Assembly: GCF_040605455.1 (NCBI RefSeq)
Contig: NZ_JBEXCV010000178.1
Coordinates: 1 to 16,746, forward strand
Direction of reading: 5' to 3'
DNA: 16,746 nt
DNA from: Embleya sp040605455
GTDB lineage: Bacteria; Actinomycetota; Actinomycetes; Streptomycetales; Streptomycetaceae
The translations under genes were made by a program, and so were the position numbers. Shown piece by piece: positions 1-7,306 of this stretch. The notes beneath the pieces are model-generated. The model was given only the letters and a program-made list of their open reading frames with translations. It did not search any database and was not told where the DNA came from. The first letter of the stretch is position 1; every line of letters starts with the position of its first letter.

Positions 1-614
1 ATGGGGGTGGGCGGGTTATGTGGGTTGCGGTGGGTGTACTCCGGCGCCGCCCCCGGCGCCGGCGCCGGCGCCGGCGTTCGCCACGGTGACGTACCACGAC
101 GGTGATGCGGAGGGCGCCCGGGACGACGGTGGTCCCTGCGATCACCCCGGGGACACCAGGGCTTGACCGTTTCCCGCCTCCATGCCGATCTCGACGCCCC
201 GTCGAGCACTGCCCGACGAGGCGAAGTGCCGGGCGGACGCCGCGAGATCGGGGGCGCGCGGGGTCGGGCTTGTCGGTATGGGACCGGTGCGGGTGGGTGC
301 CCGCGCCTGCATCGACGCGCCCGAATGTCGACCCACTTTCCCCACCGCACTTCCCCCACCGCACCGCCACGGGCCGCGGCGCCGGCGGCCGGCCCGATCA
401 CGGTCTCCACGTGTCCACGGAGTACGTCCGGACGCCCCGCACGCTCCCGGTGGACCACGGCCGCCGTGAACGCGGCTTCCCGGCGCCCTCGCCGCGCCGC
501 GCCCGACCTGCGGGCCGCCGTCCACCGCTGCTCCGGAACCACCCCCGCCGATGTGGGCACGCGCCGCCCGTCGAGTGGCCACCGACGCGCGGGCCGGGCC
601 GGAGCGCGGTCGTC
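1..614. other. No convincing gene; GC-rich spacer downstream of deacetylase
   Basis: Several long open frames cross this stretch on both strands. All are Arg/Pro/Ala/Gly-rich, overlap one another, and show no motif, ribosome binding site or family resemblance, as expected from very GC-rich DNA. Positions 43-77 hold a short run of the palindromic hexamer GGCGCC (one copy at 43-48, then three and a half in tandem from 55). I see no RNA gene or intrinsic terminator with a T-tract. The stretch could contain the decayed remains of a gene, but nothing in it is recognisable. Confidence 0.5.
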
Positions 615-1694
615 TCAGCCCGGGAACGCGAATCGGTAGCCCTGGTCCTTCAGCCACGGCAGGAGCCGCGCGAGCGCGTCGACGCTCTGGGTGCGGTCGC
701 CGCCCGCGTCGTGCATGAGGACCACGCCGCCGGGGCGCAGTTCACGGCGCACGTTGGCGAGGATCGTGTCGACGCCGGGCTTCTCCCAGTCGCGGGTGTC
801 GACCGACCAGCCGAGGGGCTTCAAGCCGTACGCGGCCGACACTCGGCGCACGGTCGGCGACCACGCGCCGCCGGGCGCGCGGAACCAGTCGACGTCGTGG
901 CCGGGGGCGGCCCGGGCGATCTCGTCGCGCGCGGAGACGATCTCGTGCTCGACTCGCGGGGTCGACCGCTTGTCGATCTCCTCGTCGTGCGTGACCGAGT
1001 GGTCGCACAGTCGATGGCCGGCGTCGACCACACGGCGCACCAGGTCGGGGTGGCGCGAGGCGTTGGGGCCGACCATGCAGAAGGTGGCCTTGACGTCGTA
1101 CTCGTCGAGCAGCGCGAGCACCCGCGGAGTCCACCGCGGGTCGGGGCCGTCGTCGAAGGTGAGCGCGACCGTGCGGTCACCGGGGTTCGTGGTGCTTCGC
1201 ACGATGCCCGTGGACACGAGGGGCGGAGGTATGTCCGCGGCCCCCTTCGCCGCCGGCGCGGGCCGGCCGGCCGGTGCGGCGTGGTTGCCGTGGGGCGTCG
1301 CGGCCGACGAGGGCGCGCCGGGGGTCGTCGACGCGGGAGTCGTCGGCGGAGCGGAGGGGTGCGGTTTCGAGGGTGCCGGCGCCGACGGCTGCGGGCCCGA
1401 CGGGCCCGGGACGGTCGTTACGGCCGGGCCGGTGGGGGACGCGCCCCGCGCCCCGGGGCCGTCCGGTGCCGGGTTCGGGGAAGCCGTCGTGGGCGGATCC
1501 ACGGGCACCGACGCTGCCTTGTCGCCTTGGGCGGGTCCCGCGCCGTCACCGGCGCCACACGCGGCGACGGTCAGCGTGAGCACGCCGATCACCGCCAGGG
1601 CCGGAAGTCGGCGGGCGGCATCCCGGCCGGGGAGCGCGGGGATCCGCACGCGACGGGCGACGGACGGCAAAAACGTCAGGACGGGCTTCGGCAC
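615..1694 (-). CDS. Polysaccharide deacetylase (NodB homology) lipoprotein
   Basis: Predicted exported, lipid-anchored carbohydrate esterase family 4 enzyme that would remove N-acetyl groups from a cell-wall or extracellular polysaccharide (peptidoglycan or chitin-like), using a divalent metal. The 359-aa product has an Arg-rich N-terminus, a hydrophobic segment (about 31-45) and a lipobox ending LTVAAC, so Cys46 would be acylated. A Pro/Ser/Thr/Ala-rich linker (about 50-165) would span the wall. The NodB domain (about 174-359) shows the family motifs: TFDDG (179-183) with the catalytic base and metal Asp, HSVTH (232-236) with metal His, RAPGG (272-276), DTRDW (299-303) and LMHD (326-329) with the catalytic His. 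All expected catalytic residues are present, so it should be active. The start is GTG at 1694, with GGAG just upstream. It is monocistronic. The exact substrate cannot be read from sequence. Confidence 0.93.
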   Translation of the reverse strand: MPKPVLTFLPSVARRVRIPALPGRDAARRLPALAVIGVLTLTVAACGAGDGAGPAQGDKAASVPVDPPTTASPNPAPDGPGARGASPTGPAVTTVPGPSGPQPSAPAPSKPHPSAPPTTPASTTPGAPSSAATPHGNHAAPAGRPAPAAKGAADIPPPLVSTGIVRSTTNPGDRTVALTFDDGPDPRWTPRVLALLDEYDVKATFCMVGPNASRHPDLVRRVVDAGHRLCDHSVTHDEEIDKRSTPRVEHEIVSARDEIARAAPGHDVDWFRAPGGAWSPTVRRVSAAYGLKPLGWSVDTRDWEKPGVDTILANVRRELRPGGVVLMHDAGGDRTQSVDALARLLPWLKDQGYRFAFPG

Positions 1695-1705
1695 ACGAAC
1701 TCCGG

Positions 1706-1734
1706 AAGAATCGGCAACGGGTCACGGGTGTCAA
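1706..1734 (-). promoter_or_regulatory. Possible promoter of the deacetylase gene
   Basis: On the minus strand a perfect TTGACA (1734-1729) is followed after 17 bp by ATTCTT (1711-1706), a weak -10. The GTG start lies only 11 bp further on, so the transcript would have almost no leader. This is weak pattern evidence only. A second TTGCCT-N17-AATATG pair lies further upstream. Confidence 0.25.
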
Positions 1735-1964
1735 CGCGACATGATCTGGGCAGAATGTCGACTTTGCTCATATTCTCCGATTTCGCGCAACAGGCAACCG
1801 TGTGTAAACACTCGCGCGACAACCCGCCACCAAGGCCCTCATCTGCGTCATCCTCAAACCGTCGACCCCACCAAAACCACCAGCACCACCGGCACCGAGC
1901 GCCACACCCCGCCAAGTGACCGACGCCACCGTCCGGCCCCCACCGCCTGCCACATCACCCCCAC

Positions 1965-2147
1965 TCATCCACCCATCCACTGCCGCCACGCCGTCACCGC
2001 CGGAACCTCGCGCAGCCCCAGGTGTTCCAGCACCCGGTTGGCGTCCGCATCCAAGCCCACCACCCGTACCGCCCACACCCCCGCTCCCCCCGCGGGACAT
2101 ACCGAACCACCCGCACCGACACGCCCGTACGCCGCGCCGTACACCAC
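1965..2147 (-). pseudogene. C-terminal coding remnant, unknown
   Basis: This minus-strand frame ends at a TGA at 1965. Its last 35 or so codons are strongly G/C-ending and give a protein-like sequence (GLDADANRVLEHLGLREVPA, then a short Trp-rich tail), unlike the random Arg/Pro strings of neighbouring shadow frames. No ribosome binding site is visible; GTG codons at 2147 and 2144 are the nearest possible starts. The open frame extends further upstream but overlaps the plus-strand ATPase remnant. I do not recognise the family. It is best read as the surviving 3' end of a gene whose 5' part was lost, or as a very small protein. The region 1735-1964 upstream of the deacetylase is otherwise without a gene. 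Confidence 0.3.
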
Positions 2148-2226
2148 CGACGCCCGAACGCCACCGCCCCCACCACGACACCACCCACGAGCGGGGTCGG
2201 CCGCGCCGCCGGTCTCGGCCGCAGAA

Positions 2227-3015
2227 GTCGTCCGGGGTACCGATCCGATCGCGGGGCCGGCGCCCTTCGGTGACGATGTGCGGCTGTACGCACCCGGTGC
2301 GCACGTGGTGTCGACGTGCCGACTCGGCGCGGTGGCCGAAGCGCTTGCCCACACGGTCGCCGCCCGCGGCGTGCCGTGCGTGTACGGCGACCCCGGACAC
2401 GGCAAGACCATCGCGCTCCACCCGGCCCTGCGCCTGCTCCCGAGCCGCGTCCCGGTTCGCGCGCGCCGGTGCCGGTGAAACCGGCCCTGCCCCAGTTGCG
2501 CGCCGCGCTGCTCACCGCGTTCGGCCTGCCGGCCGCGCACCTGACGAACCGCATCGACGCGGCCGGACCGCGCGCTTCTCGACGCCCTCGCGCCCCCGGA
2601 CGTGCTCGTGATCGACGACGTCCAACGCATCGCCGCCCCGGAACCGGACTACCTCCGCCTCCTGGCGGGCGCCCCCACCACCCGGACCTGCCGGGTGCTG
2701 TGCGGGGCAGGCGCCGAGCGCACCCTCGCCCGAGCTCCCGCGTCGGCCTCCCGCGTCCTGACCCGGCAACACACACCCCACGTCGACACCTCCCAAGTCG
2801 CCGGCGTACTACGCCTGTTCCGCCCCCTGTGGCACATCGCGACCGACGAGGACCTGCTCCACACCGACAAGATGCACGCGCGGGGGAACTTCCGCATCTG
2901 GGCGAAGCTCACCTCCCACGCCCACGCCCACGCCGCCCGCAGCCGCGGCCTCGACACCGCAGCACATCGCGCGCTGCTGACCTGGGTCTGCTCCCGCCTC
3001 GGCCCCAATCCCTGA
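2227..3015 (+). pseudogene. Transposition-type AAA ATPase (TniB/TnsC-like), frameshifted
   Basis: Remnant of an ATP-binding protein of the kind that accompanies Mu/Tn7-like DDE transposases in streptomycetes. The reading frame changes twice. Frame 1 carries LGAVAEALAHTVAARGVPCV and the Walker A motif GDPGHGKT (2386-2409). Around 2450-2475 it moves to frame 3 (KPALPQLRAALLTAFGLPAA), and around 2565-2575 back to frame 1 with Walker B VLVIDDVQ (from 2602). It continues through a CGAGAER sensor-like segment and ARGNFRIWAKLTSH to the TGA at 3015. Read across the shifts, it is a nearly full-length AAA domain of about 260 residues with both nucleotide-binding motifs, so the decay looks recent. No good start codon lies upstream of 2281. 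The adjacent transposase gene is absent. Sequencing indels are an alternative explanation. Confidence 0.72.
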
Positions 3016-3050
3016 CCCACCCCTCCCACGCGCGGGAACGAAGGATTTCC

Positions 3051-3480
3051 ATGAACACCACCACCCCCGACAATGCTCGGGAACCTTCAATGCCCCCGGC
3101 CGAGCCCGGCTCGACACCGTGCCGTCGACCGCCTTGCGGGTCCCGGCTGTTCGCCGTCTGCTCATACCGCGCGAACTCGAACCCGGCTAGGGCATCTGCC
3201 GCATCACCTTCCCCCGTCCCATCATCCGCACAGTGCGCCGGAACTGTTCACCGCCCCGGAACTGCCGGGCCAACCCCCGCGTCACGCCGGCGAGTTCGAC
3301 CGACTACTCGAGTCTGCAATCGCCACCCAGCCGCGCATCCTCGTCCTGGACGAGGCCCGGGGGCTCAACGGCGAGACGGTCGCTGATCGAGCTGGTCGCC
3401 GCCTCGCCGCGTTCGGTGTCCGCGTCGTCGTCGACCCGGGCGGCAACCGGCCCGACGGTCTGCGCCGTGACCGTCTCGTC
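3051..3480 (+). pseudogene. Second transposition-type ATPase remnant, lacks Walker A
   Basis: It begins 35 bp after the first ATPase remnant with a plausible start: GAAGGA ribosome binding site, then ATG at 3051 (MNTTTPDNAREP). The frame then breaks. Frame 1 resumes with LDTVPSTALRVPAVRRLL, reaches a stop after ELEPG, and continues past it as ELFTAPELPGQPPRHAGEF and RLLESAIATQPRILVLDEA, the last part being a Walker B (ILVLDEA, 3337-3357) with a following GLNGET. The P-loop that should lie between the N-terminus and HAGEFDRLL is missing, so part of the gene was deleted. After about 3400 two frames compete and homology fades. Tandem arrangement with the first ATPase suggests both come from one mobile element. 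The family call rests on the Walker B context and is an inference. Confidence 0.6.
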
Positions 3481-3542
3481 CTGCGCCCGAGCGCACCTGC
3501 GCTTGCCCCGCTCTCTCCCTCCGCCGCGACGAGGCTCGTGTT

Positions 3543-4814
3543 TCACGACGGATGTGCGCTGCCGGCCGTCGCGGTATGGGGGTCCGGTCGTGACGGCGGG
3601 CGGGTGGCCCGCGCGGTGGCGAGGCCGGCGAGGAGGCCCAGGGGGAGTGCCGAGATCCATACCAGGGCCGGTGCGCCGACGCGGCCGAGGGCGAGTCCGG
3701 AGGTAGGGCCGATCGCGGCGCCGATGTCTTGTGTGGTGGACAGGGCAGCCTGGTAGGTGGCGCTGCGTCCCGGTGGGGCATGGCGGGTGATGAACGTCGA
3801 GGTGGTGGGGCCGGAGATCATCATTCCGAAGGAGGTGACGAGCACGGCTGCGACGAGGGCGGGGTACCCGAGTCCGGCGGCGGCGAATCCCGCGAGGCCC
3901 ACGCCTTGGAGCGCGGCGCCCAGGAAGAGCAGGCGCCCGGTGTCTCGTCGGCGGGTCCAGCGGCTGACCGGGATCTGGAACAGGACGATCGCGAGGGCGT
4001 CGACGGCGAACAGGACCGCGTAGGCGGTGGTGCCCAGGGGGTGGAGCGGGTGCAGGAGTACCAGGCCGTCGGCTTGCCACCAGGTGAAGGTGATGCTGAG
4101 CAGGCTGCCGCCGAGGACGAGCAGCGCCAGTCTGCGGTCGCGCAGGATCCGCGCGAGTGCCCCGTACGCCTCCTTGGCGTCCTCCCCGGTGTCTGTCTCG
4201 GTTGTCTCCGGGCCGATGACGCGGTCGGAGGGAACGGCGACGAGCACCGTCAGGGCGGCGCCGACGAGCAGGACGCCTGCCGCGGCGAACACGCCCGACA
4301 GCGAGAGGGTGACGGCTGCGGCTCCGAGGATCGGGCCGATCACGCCACCGACGCTTGCCACCACGCGGGTCAGTCCGTACGCGTGGGGGAGATCCTCGTC
4401 GGCGTGCAGGTCTCCGACGAGCGCTGCGATCGTGGGGTGGAACGCCGACTCGAAGAGCCCCGCGGCGAGGAACAGACCGAGGGCGGGTACCGGGTGGTGC
4501 ACCAGGAAGAGGCTGCCGTAGCCGAGAGCCATTCCGGTCGTGGAGAGCAGCAGCATGCGGCGGTGGCCGATGCGGTCGGCCAGGGCGCCCCCGGCCAGAC
4601 CGCCGGTGAACTCGCCGACGGCCTGGACGAGGAACAGCGCGCCGGCCGCCGCTCCGCTCAGCCCGCCGACACGGTGGGCCCATAGGATGACGAAGGGCAG
4701 CATGACGCCGTCGGCCAGGGCACCGAGCAGCCGGACGACCAGAAGTCCCCGGAAGGCCACCGTGACCTGTCGCGCCGTCGGTCCGCTCCGAGATCCGGGC
4801 GCTACGGCCGTCAC
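3543..4814 (-). CDS. MFS transporter, probable drug/siderophore efflux
   Basis: A 423-aa major facilitator superfamily membrane protein with about 12 hydrophobic segments and the loop 2-3 signature motif A, GGALADRIGHRR (residues 75-86). Short cytoplasmic termini and a charged central loop (about 210-235, rich in Glu/Thr/Asp) divide two six-helix halves. The start chosen is GTG at 4814, which shares the bases GTGA with the stop codon of the upstream flavoprotein gene, a classic translational coupling. The frame stays open far upstream, but that part is only the shadow of the flavoprotein gene. Family knowledge points to proton-driven export of small molecules. Pairing with a siderophore-interacting protein suggests a siderophore or metal-chelate cargo, and the divergent TetR suggests induction by the transported compound. 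Both are inferences; drug efflux is equally possible. Confidence 0.88.
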   Translation of the reverse strand: MTAVAPGSRSGPTARQVTVAFRGLLVVRLLGALADGVMLPFVILWAHRVGGLSGAAAGALFLVQAVGEFTGGLAGGALADRIGHRRMLLLSTTGMALGYGSLFLVHHPVPALGLFLAAGLFESAFHPTIAALVGDLHADEDLPHAYGLTRVVASVGGVIGPILGAAAVTLSLSGVFAAAGVLLVGAALTVLVAVPSDRVIGPETTETDTGEDAKEAYGALARILRDRRLALLVLGGSLLSITFTWWQADGLVLLHPLHPLGTTAYAVLFAVDALAIVLFQIPVSRWTRRRDTGRLLFLGAALQGVGLAGFAAAGLGYPALVAAVLVTSFGMMISGPTTSTFITRHAPPGRSATYQAALSTTQDIGAAIGPTSGLALGRVGAPALVWISALPLGLLAGLATARATRPPSRPDPHTATAGSAHPS

Positions 4815-5515
4815 ATCGGGTTCCGCGACGTGACGGCGGGGCGGCGGTCGGCCGTCCAGTAGCCCTTGGCGAAGACGTTGTCCGGTCGGACGCCCGCGCT
4901 GTGCACGAGTTCGCGGACCGCCCGCGCCGCGCCGGCCTCGGCGAGGACGTAGACCTGGCCGAAGCTGCCCGCCCGTATCTCCTCCGCGACCACGGCGAGG
5001 AGCGCCTGCGGGTCGCCGGGCGGCCGGCCGCCGCGCTCGAGCCAGCACACCCGGCCCGCCGCGATCGGGACCCGGTCGGCGGGAGACTCGGTCTCGACGA
5101 CGGCGGTGGCCTCCTGACCGGCCGGCAGCGCCTCGGTCAGGGCCGCGATCGCCGGCAGGGAGGCTTCGTCGCCGACGAACAGATGGCCGTCGGCCGGCCG
5201 TAGTTGCAGCTTGCCTCGGGGGCCGACGAACTCCACGGGGGAACCGGGTTTTGCGCTCGCCGCCCAGGTGCTGCCCGGCCCGCCGCCCGGGTGCAGGACC
5301 GCGTCGATGTCCCACTCGCCGGCCTGCGGGCGGGCGTGCCGAATGGTGTAGTGCCGCTTGACCCGGCTCCCGCGGGCGTCGGCGAGCAGCACCTCGATGT
5401 CCTGGGCCGGCAGGGGGGTGAGCCCGGTGAGACTCGGGCCGCCCACGGTGAGTCTGACCGTGCGGGGGGTGAGGTGGCGCCGGGCCAGCACCGTGCAGCG
5501 ATGGGTGGTCTTCAT
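4811..5515 (-). CDS. Siderophore-interacting protein (FAD/NAD(P)H ferric reductase)
   Basis: Cytoplasmic flavoprotein of the SIP (ViuB/YqjH-like) family, which reduces ferric siderophore complexes to release iron. The 234-aa length is typical. Visible motifs are RHYTIR (54-59), the FAD-binding R-x-Y-T-x-R element; a GPRG turn (98-101); GDEASLPAI (115-123), which opens the NAD(P)H-binding domain; LAEAGAARAVR (191-201); and the family's C-terminal KGYW (217-220). The start is ATG at 5515 with AAAGGGAAA 6-14 bases upstream; the longer open frame to 5863 crosses the operator region and is rejected. The gene is first in a two-gene operon with the MFS transporter, whose GTG overlaps its stop by 4 bases. 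Three palindromic repeats lie between this gene and the divergent tetR gene and probably control both. Substrate siderophore unknown. Confidence 0.9.
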   Translation of the reverse strand: MKTTHRCTVLARRHLTPRTVRLTVGGPSLTGLTPLPAQDIEVLLADARGSRVKRHYTIRHARPQAGEWDIDAVLHPGGGPGSTWAASAKPGSPVEFVGPRGKLQLRPADGHLFVGDEASLPAIAALTEALPAGQEATAVVETESPADRVPIAAGRVCWLERGGRPPGDPQALLAVVAEEIRAGSFGQVYVLAEAGAARAVRELVHSAGVRPDNVFAKGYWTADRRPAVTSRNPM

Positions 5516-5572
5516 CGGGTTTCCCTTTGGTGTCCGGGGACGGCCGAACATGCCTGCGGCCGCCCGCATTAA

Positions 5573-5667
5573 TTCCGAGGCAGCGTGCCTCGATATGAGG
5601 CTAGCACTATTCCGAGGCAGCGTGCCTCGATACGAGGCCGGCGCCATTCCGAGGCACAGTGTCTTGA
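5573..5667. promoter_or_regulatory. Three 37-bp-spaced palindromic operators, TetR divergent region
   Basis: Within the 164-bp divergent intergenic region the palindrome CGAGGCA-GCG-TGCCTCG occurs perfectly at 5576-5592 and 5613-5629, and degenerately at 5650-5666 (CGAGGCA-CAG-TGTCTTG, two changes in the right arm). Start-to-start spacing is 37 bp both times. Each copy is preceded by ATTC and followed by GATA, so the repeat is longer than the palindrome. The third copy ends 13 bp before the tetR ATG. Spacing and placement are what is expected of operators for the adjacent TetR regulator controlling itself and the SIP-MFS operon. Direct evidence is the repeats; the regulator assignment is inferred from position. 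Confidence 0.8.
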
Positions 5668-5679
5668 TAAGCTGATCAC

Positions 5680-6276
5680 ATGCCACGCACAGCCCACGGG
5701 CAGGCCACACCCGGACGCCCCCGCAGCGAATCGGCGCGGATCGCCGTTCTCCACGCCGTCGACGACATGCTCGTCGAGCAGGGGTACGCGGCGATGACCA
5801 TGAAGGGCATCGCCGAACGTGCCGGAGTCGGGCGCCAGACCGTCTACCGGTGGTGGTCCACAAAGGCGGAGATCCTGCTGGAGGCGAGCACGTCCGACGC
5901 CGCCCACGAGTTGGACGTCGAGCCGCAGGCCCGTCCCGCCGACGACCTCCTCGCCTTCCTCGAAGCGCTCACCGCCTTCCTCACCACTTCGCCGGCCGGC
6001 CTCGCCTACCGGGCGCTGCTGGGCGAAGCGCAGCACGACACCGCGGTACGCGATCTCGTCCGCGCCGCCGACCTCGTCGGCACCGCCACCTCGGCCGTGC
6101 TCGCCCGCGTACGCCCGCACGCCCCCGCCATGCCCACTTCGCCACTGGCCGCCGCCCAACTCGCCGGCCCCGTCGTCGCCGTCATCCTGGAGACCGGGAA
6201 CCCCCTGACACCGGCCCAACTCGCCGACCACGCCGGGCTCCTCCTCGGCGCCTGGACCGCGGGCCCCCCGCGCTGA
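5680..6276 (+). CDS. TetR/AcrR family transcriptional regulator
   Basis: A 198-aa DNA-binding repressor candidate. The N-terminal helix-turn-helix (about 16-64) reads as a canonical TetR domain, including MTMKGIAERAGVGRQTVYRW followed by KAEIL. The C-terminal ligand-binding half (about 75-198) is Ala/Leu-rich and helical, without a recognisable subfamily motif apart from the RALLGEAQHD stretch common in these proteins. It starts at ATG 5680, immediately after the third of three palindromic repeats, so the transcript leader would be very short. It is divergent from the SIP-MFS operon, which is its most likely target, alongside autoregulation. The ligand is unknown; a siderophore or another MFS substrate is plausible. 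The C-terminus shows no truncation. Confidence 0.92.
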   Translation: MPRTAHGQATPGRPRSESARIAVLHAVDDMLVEQGYAAMTMKGIAERAGVGRQTVYRWWSTKAEILLEASTSDAAHELDVEPQARPADDLLAFLEALTAFLTTSPAGLAYRALLGEAQHDTAVRDLVRAADLVGTATSAVLARVRPHAPAMPTSPLAAAQLAGPVVAVILETGNPLTPAQLADHAGLLLGAWTAGPPR

Positions 6277-6375
6277 GCCGCCCGGCACAGCCCAAGCCCG
6301 ACCCGATTCCTTCGACCACGCGGCTGTTCGTCGTCGTTCGGGTCCCGGCCGGCGAGGCGCCTCACCCCGGGACGC

Positions 6376-6764
6376 TCATGGGAAAACCGCGCCCGGCCGG
6401 AAGTGCTCCTCGACGAGCAGGGCGGACGAGGGCACGTGATCGTGCCCCGACAGGTACGAGGAGCCGGCCACGACACCGGCCGGCGCCCCGGGCCACCGGG
6501 AACGCACGACCAACGCACCCGCCGCCACGCGTCCGGATCACGGCGGTGGTTCATGACGACGTCGCCGTCCTCGGGCCAGACCCGATCGGGGACGAACTCC
6601 CCCCGCGCGACCCGCTCGAACACCGGCCGCCACTCGGCCGGCAAAACGCCCTTGCCCTCCAAAAGCGCCGCCAGGGAATTGGGACCGACCCCAGTCACGG
6701 CTTGCGCCGCTGACCGACGCCGAAGGGCCACAAAACCTTCATCATCTGCACAGCACCGCATCAA
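6376..6764 (-). pseudogene. PIMT-like methyltransferase N-terminal scrap joined to unrelated C-terminus
   Basis: On the minus strand, codons between about 6690 and 6530 encode GVLPAEWRPVFERVARGEFV, then PDRVWPEDGD and RDPDAWRRV. This is the N-terminal signature of the large protein-L-isoaspartate-methyltransferase-like enzymes that accompany peptide natural products; compare RDEFAPDRLW in the intact enzyme at 9634-10755. No SAM-binding motif follows. In a different frame, bases about 6520-6376 form a strongly G/C-ending reading frame (PAGVVAGSSYLSGHDHVPSS, then ALLVEEHFRPGAVFP and TGA at 6376) that I cannot assign. The locus therefore looks like two broken genes fused by a deletion or frameshift. 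It converges on the tetR gene. The methyltransferase identity rests on a short stretch. Confidence 0.5.
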
Positions 6765-7259
6765 GTGGGTCCACCTACATCAACCTCACTCTCAGCCCTC
6801 GTGGAGCACTTGAAAGACAAGCTGAGATCCACTTCCGCAAGGGGGATTGCGCCATGCCCACAGATCCGACGTGCAACGAGTCGGTCAGCCTCCGGTCCGG
6901 AGGCCGCGCGCACAGCTCGGCGCCTCGTGGATGGACTGGATTCGATCGGAGCGGTTGATGCCAGCGAACTCCGTTTGTTGGTACCGGAGTTGGTTGGCAA
7001 TGCCCACCGCCATGCCGGTGCGGCCACCGCCGTGTGGGTGAGCGCCGCCGGTTACGTGGTCTCCGTTGTCGTGGCCGATCGAGGCAAGACGTTCGCCCTG
7101 GAGGTGGGGCCGCCGTCGGCCGGCGACGAGTCTCGGCGGGGGCTGTACCTGGCCTGGAGTCTCGGCTGTGACCTGTCCGTAGGGCTTACGCACGACGGAG
7201 GGAAGTGGGTGGGAGCAACCTTCCCGCCCCGGCGGGGCCGCCCGCGACCGCCTTGGTGA
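6765..7259 (+). CDS. RsbW-like ATP-binding protein (HATPase_c), possible frameshift near start
   Basis: Small serine-kinase/anti-sigma-type ATPase domain of the kind abundant in streptomycetes. In the 164-residue open frame the N-box is ELVGNAHRHA (75-84), a G1-like segment is VADRGKT (103-109, lacking the second Gly of DxGxG), the G2 region is RRGLYLAWSLGC (125-135), and GGKWVGATF (145-153) closes the fold. The start is uncertain. This frame's ATG at 6765 has no ribosome binding site, whereas an excellent AAGGGGGA (6839-6846) precedes an ATG at 6854 in a different frame (MPTDPTCNESVSL). A one-base insertion near 6890-6900 would join that N-terminus to GPEAARTARRLVDGL, giving about 134 residues, the usual size. 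The gene may therefore be mildly frameshifted. Its partner sigma or anti-anti-sigma factor is not nearby. Confidence 0.7.
   Translation: MGPPTSTSLSALVEHLKDKLRSTSARGIAPCPQIRRATSRSASGPEAARTARRLVDGLDSIGAVDASELRLLVPELVGNAHRHAGAATAVWVSAAGYVVSVVVADRGKTFALEVGPPSAGDESRRGLYLAWSLGCDLSVGLTHDGGKWVGATFPPRRGRPRPPW
6839..6846 (+). promoter_or_regulatory. Strong ribosome binding site out of frame with HATPase
   Basis: AAGGGGGA lies 7 bases before the ATG at 6854. It is the only good ribosome binding site near this gene, yet that ATG is in the frame that stops after about 34 codons. This decides in favour of an original start at 6854 and a later single-base frame change. Confidence 0.6.
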
Positions 7260-7306
7260 CCGGTTCGCTCTGGTGGTGTGGGAACCGTGCTGCGAGTATC
7301 GACGCC

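Noticed and set aside
43..77. GGCGCC hexamer run as a functional repeat or origin
   Set aside because: Only about three tandem copies plus one; short runs of this kind are common by chance in such GC-rich DNA, and no other origin features are present.
142..657. Minus-strand open frame downstream of the deacetylase
   Set aside because: No motif or ribosome binding site, Arg/Gly-rich, and it overlaps the end of the deacetylase gene.
102..1919. 605-codon plus-strand open frame across the deacetylase
   Set aside because: It is antisense to a gene with a complete set of NodB motifs and consists of Arg/Gly/Pro-rich low-complexity sequence; a GC-rich shadow.
4815..5315. N-terminal extension of the MFS transporter frame
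   Set aside because: It is the out-of-frame shadow of the SIP gene; the membrane protein starts sensibly at GTG 4814, overlapping the SIP stop.
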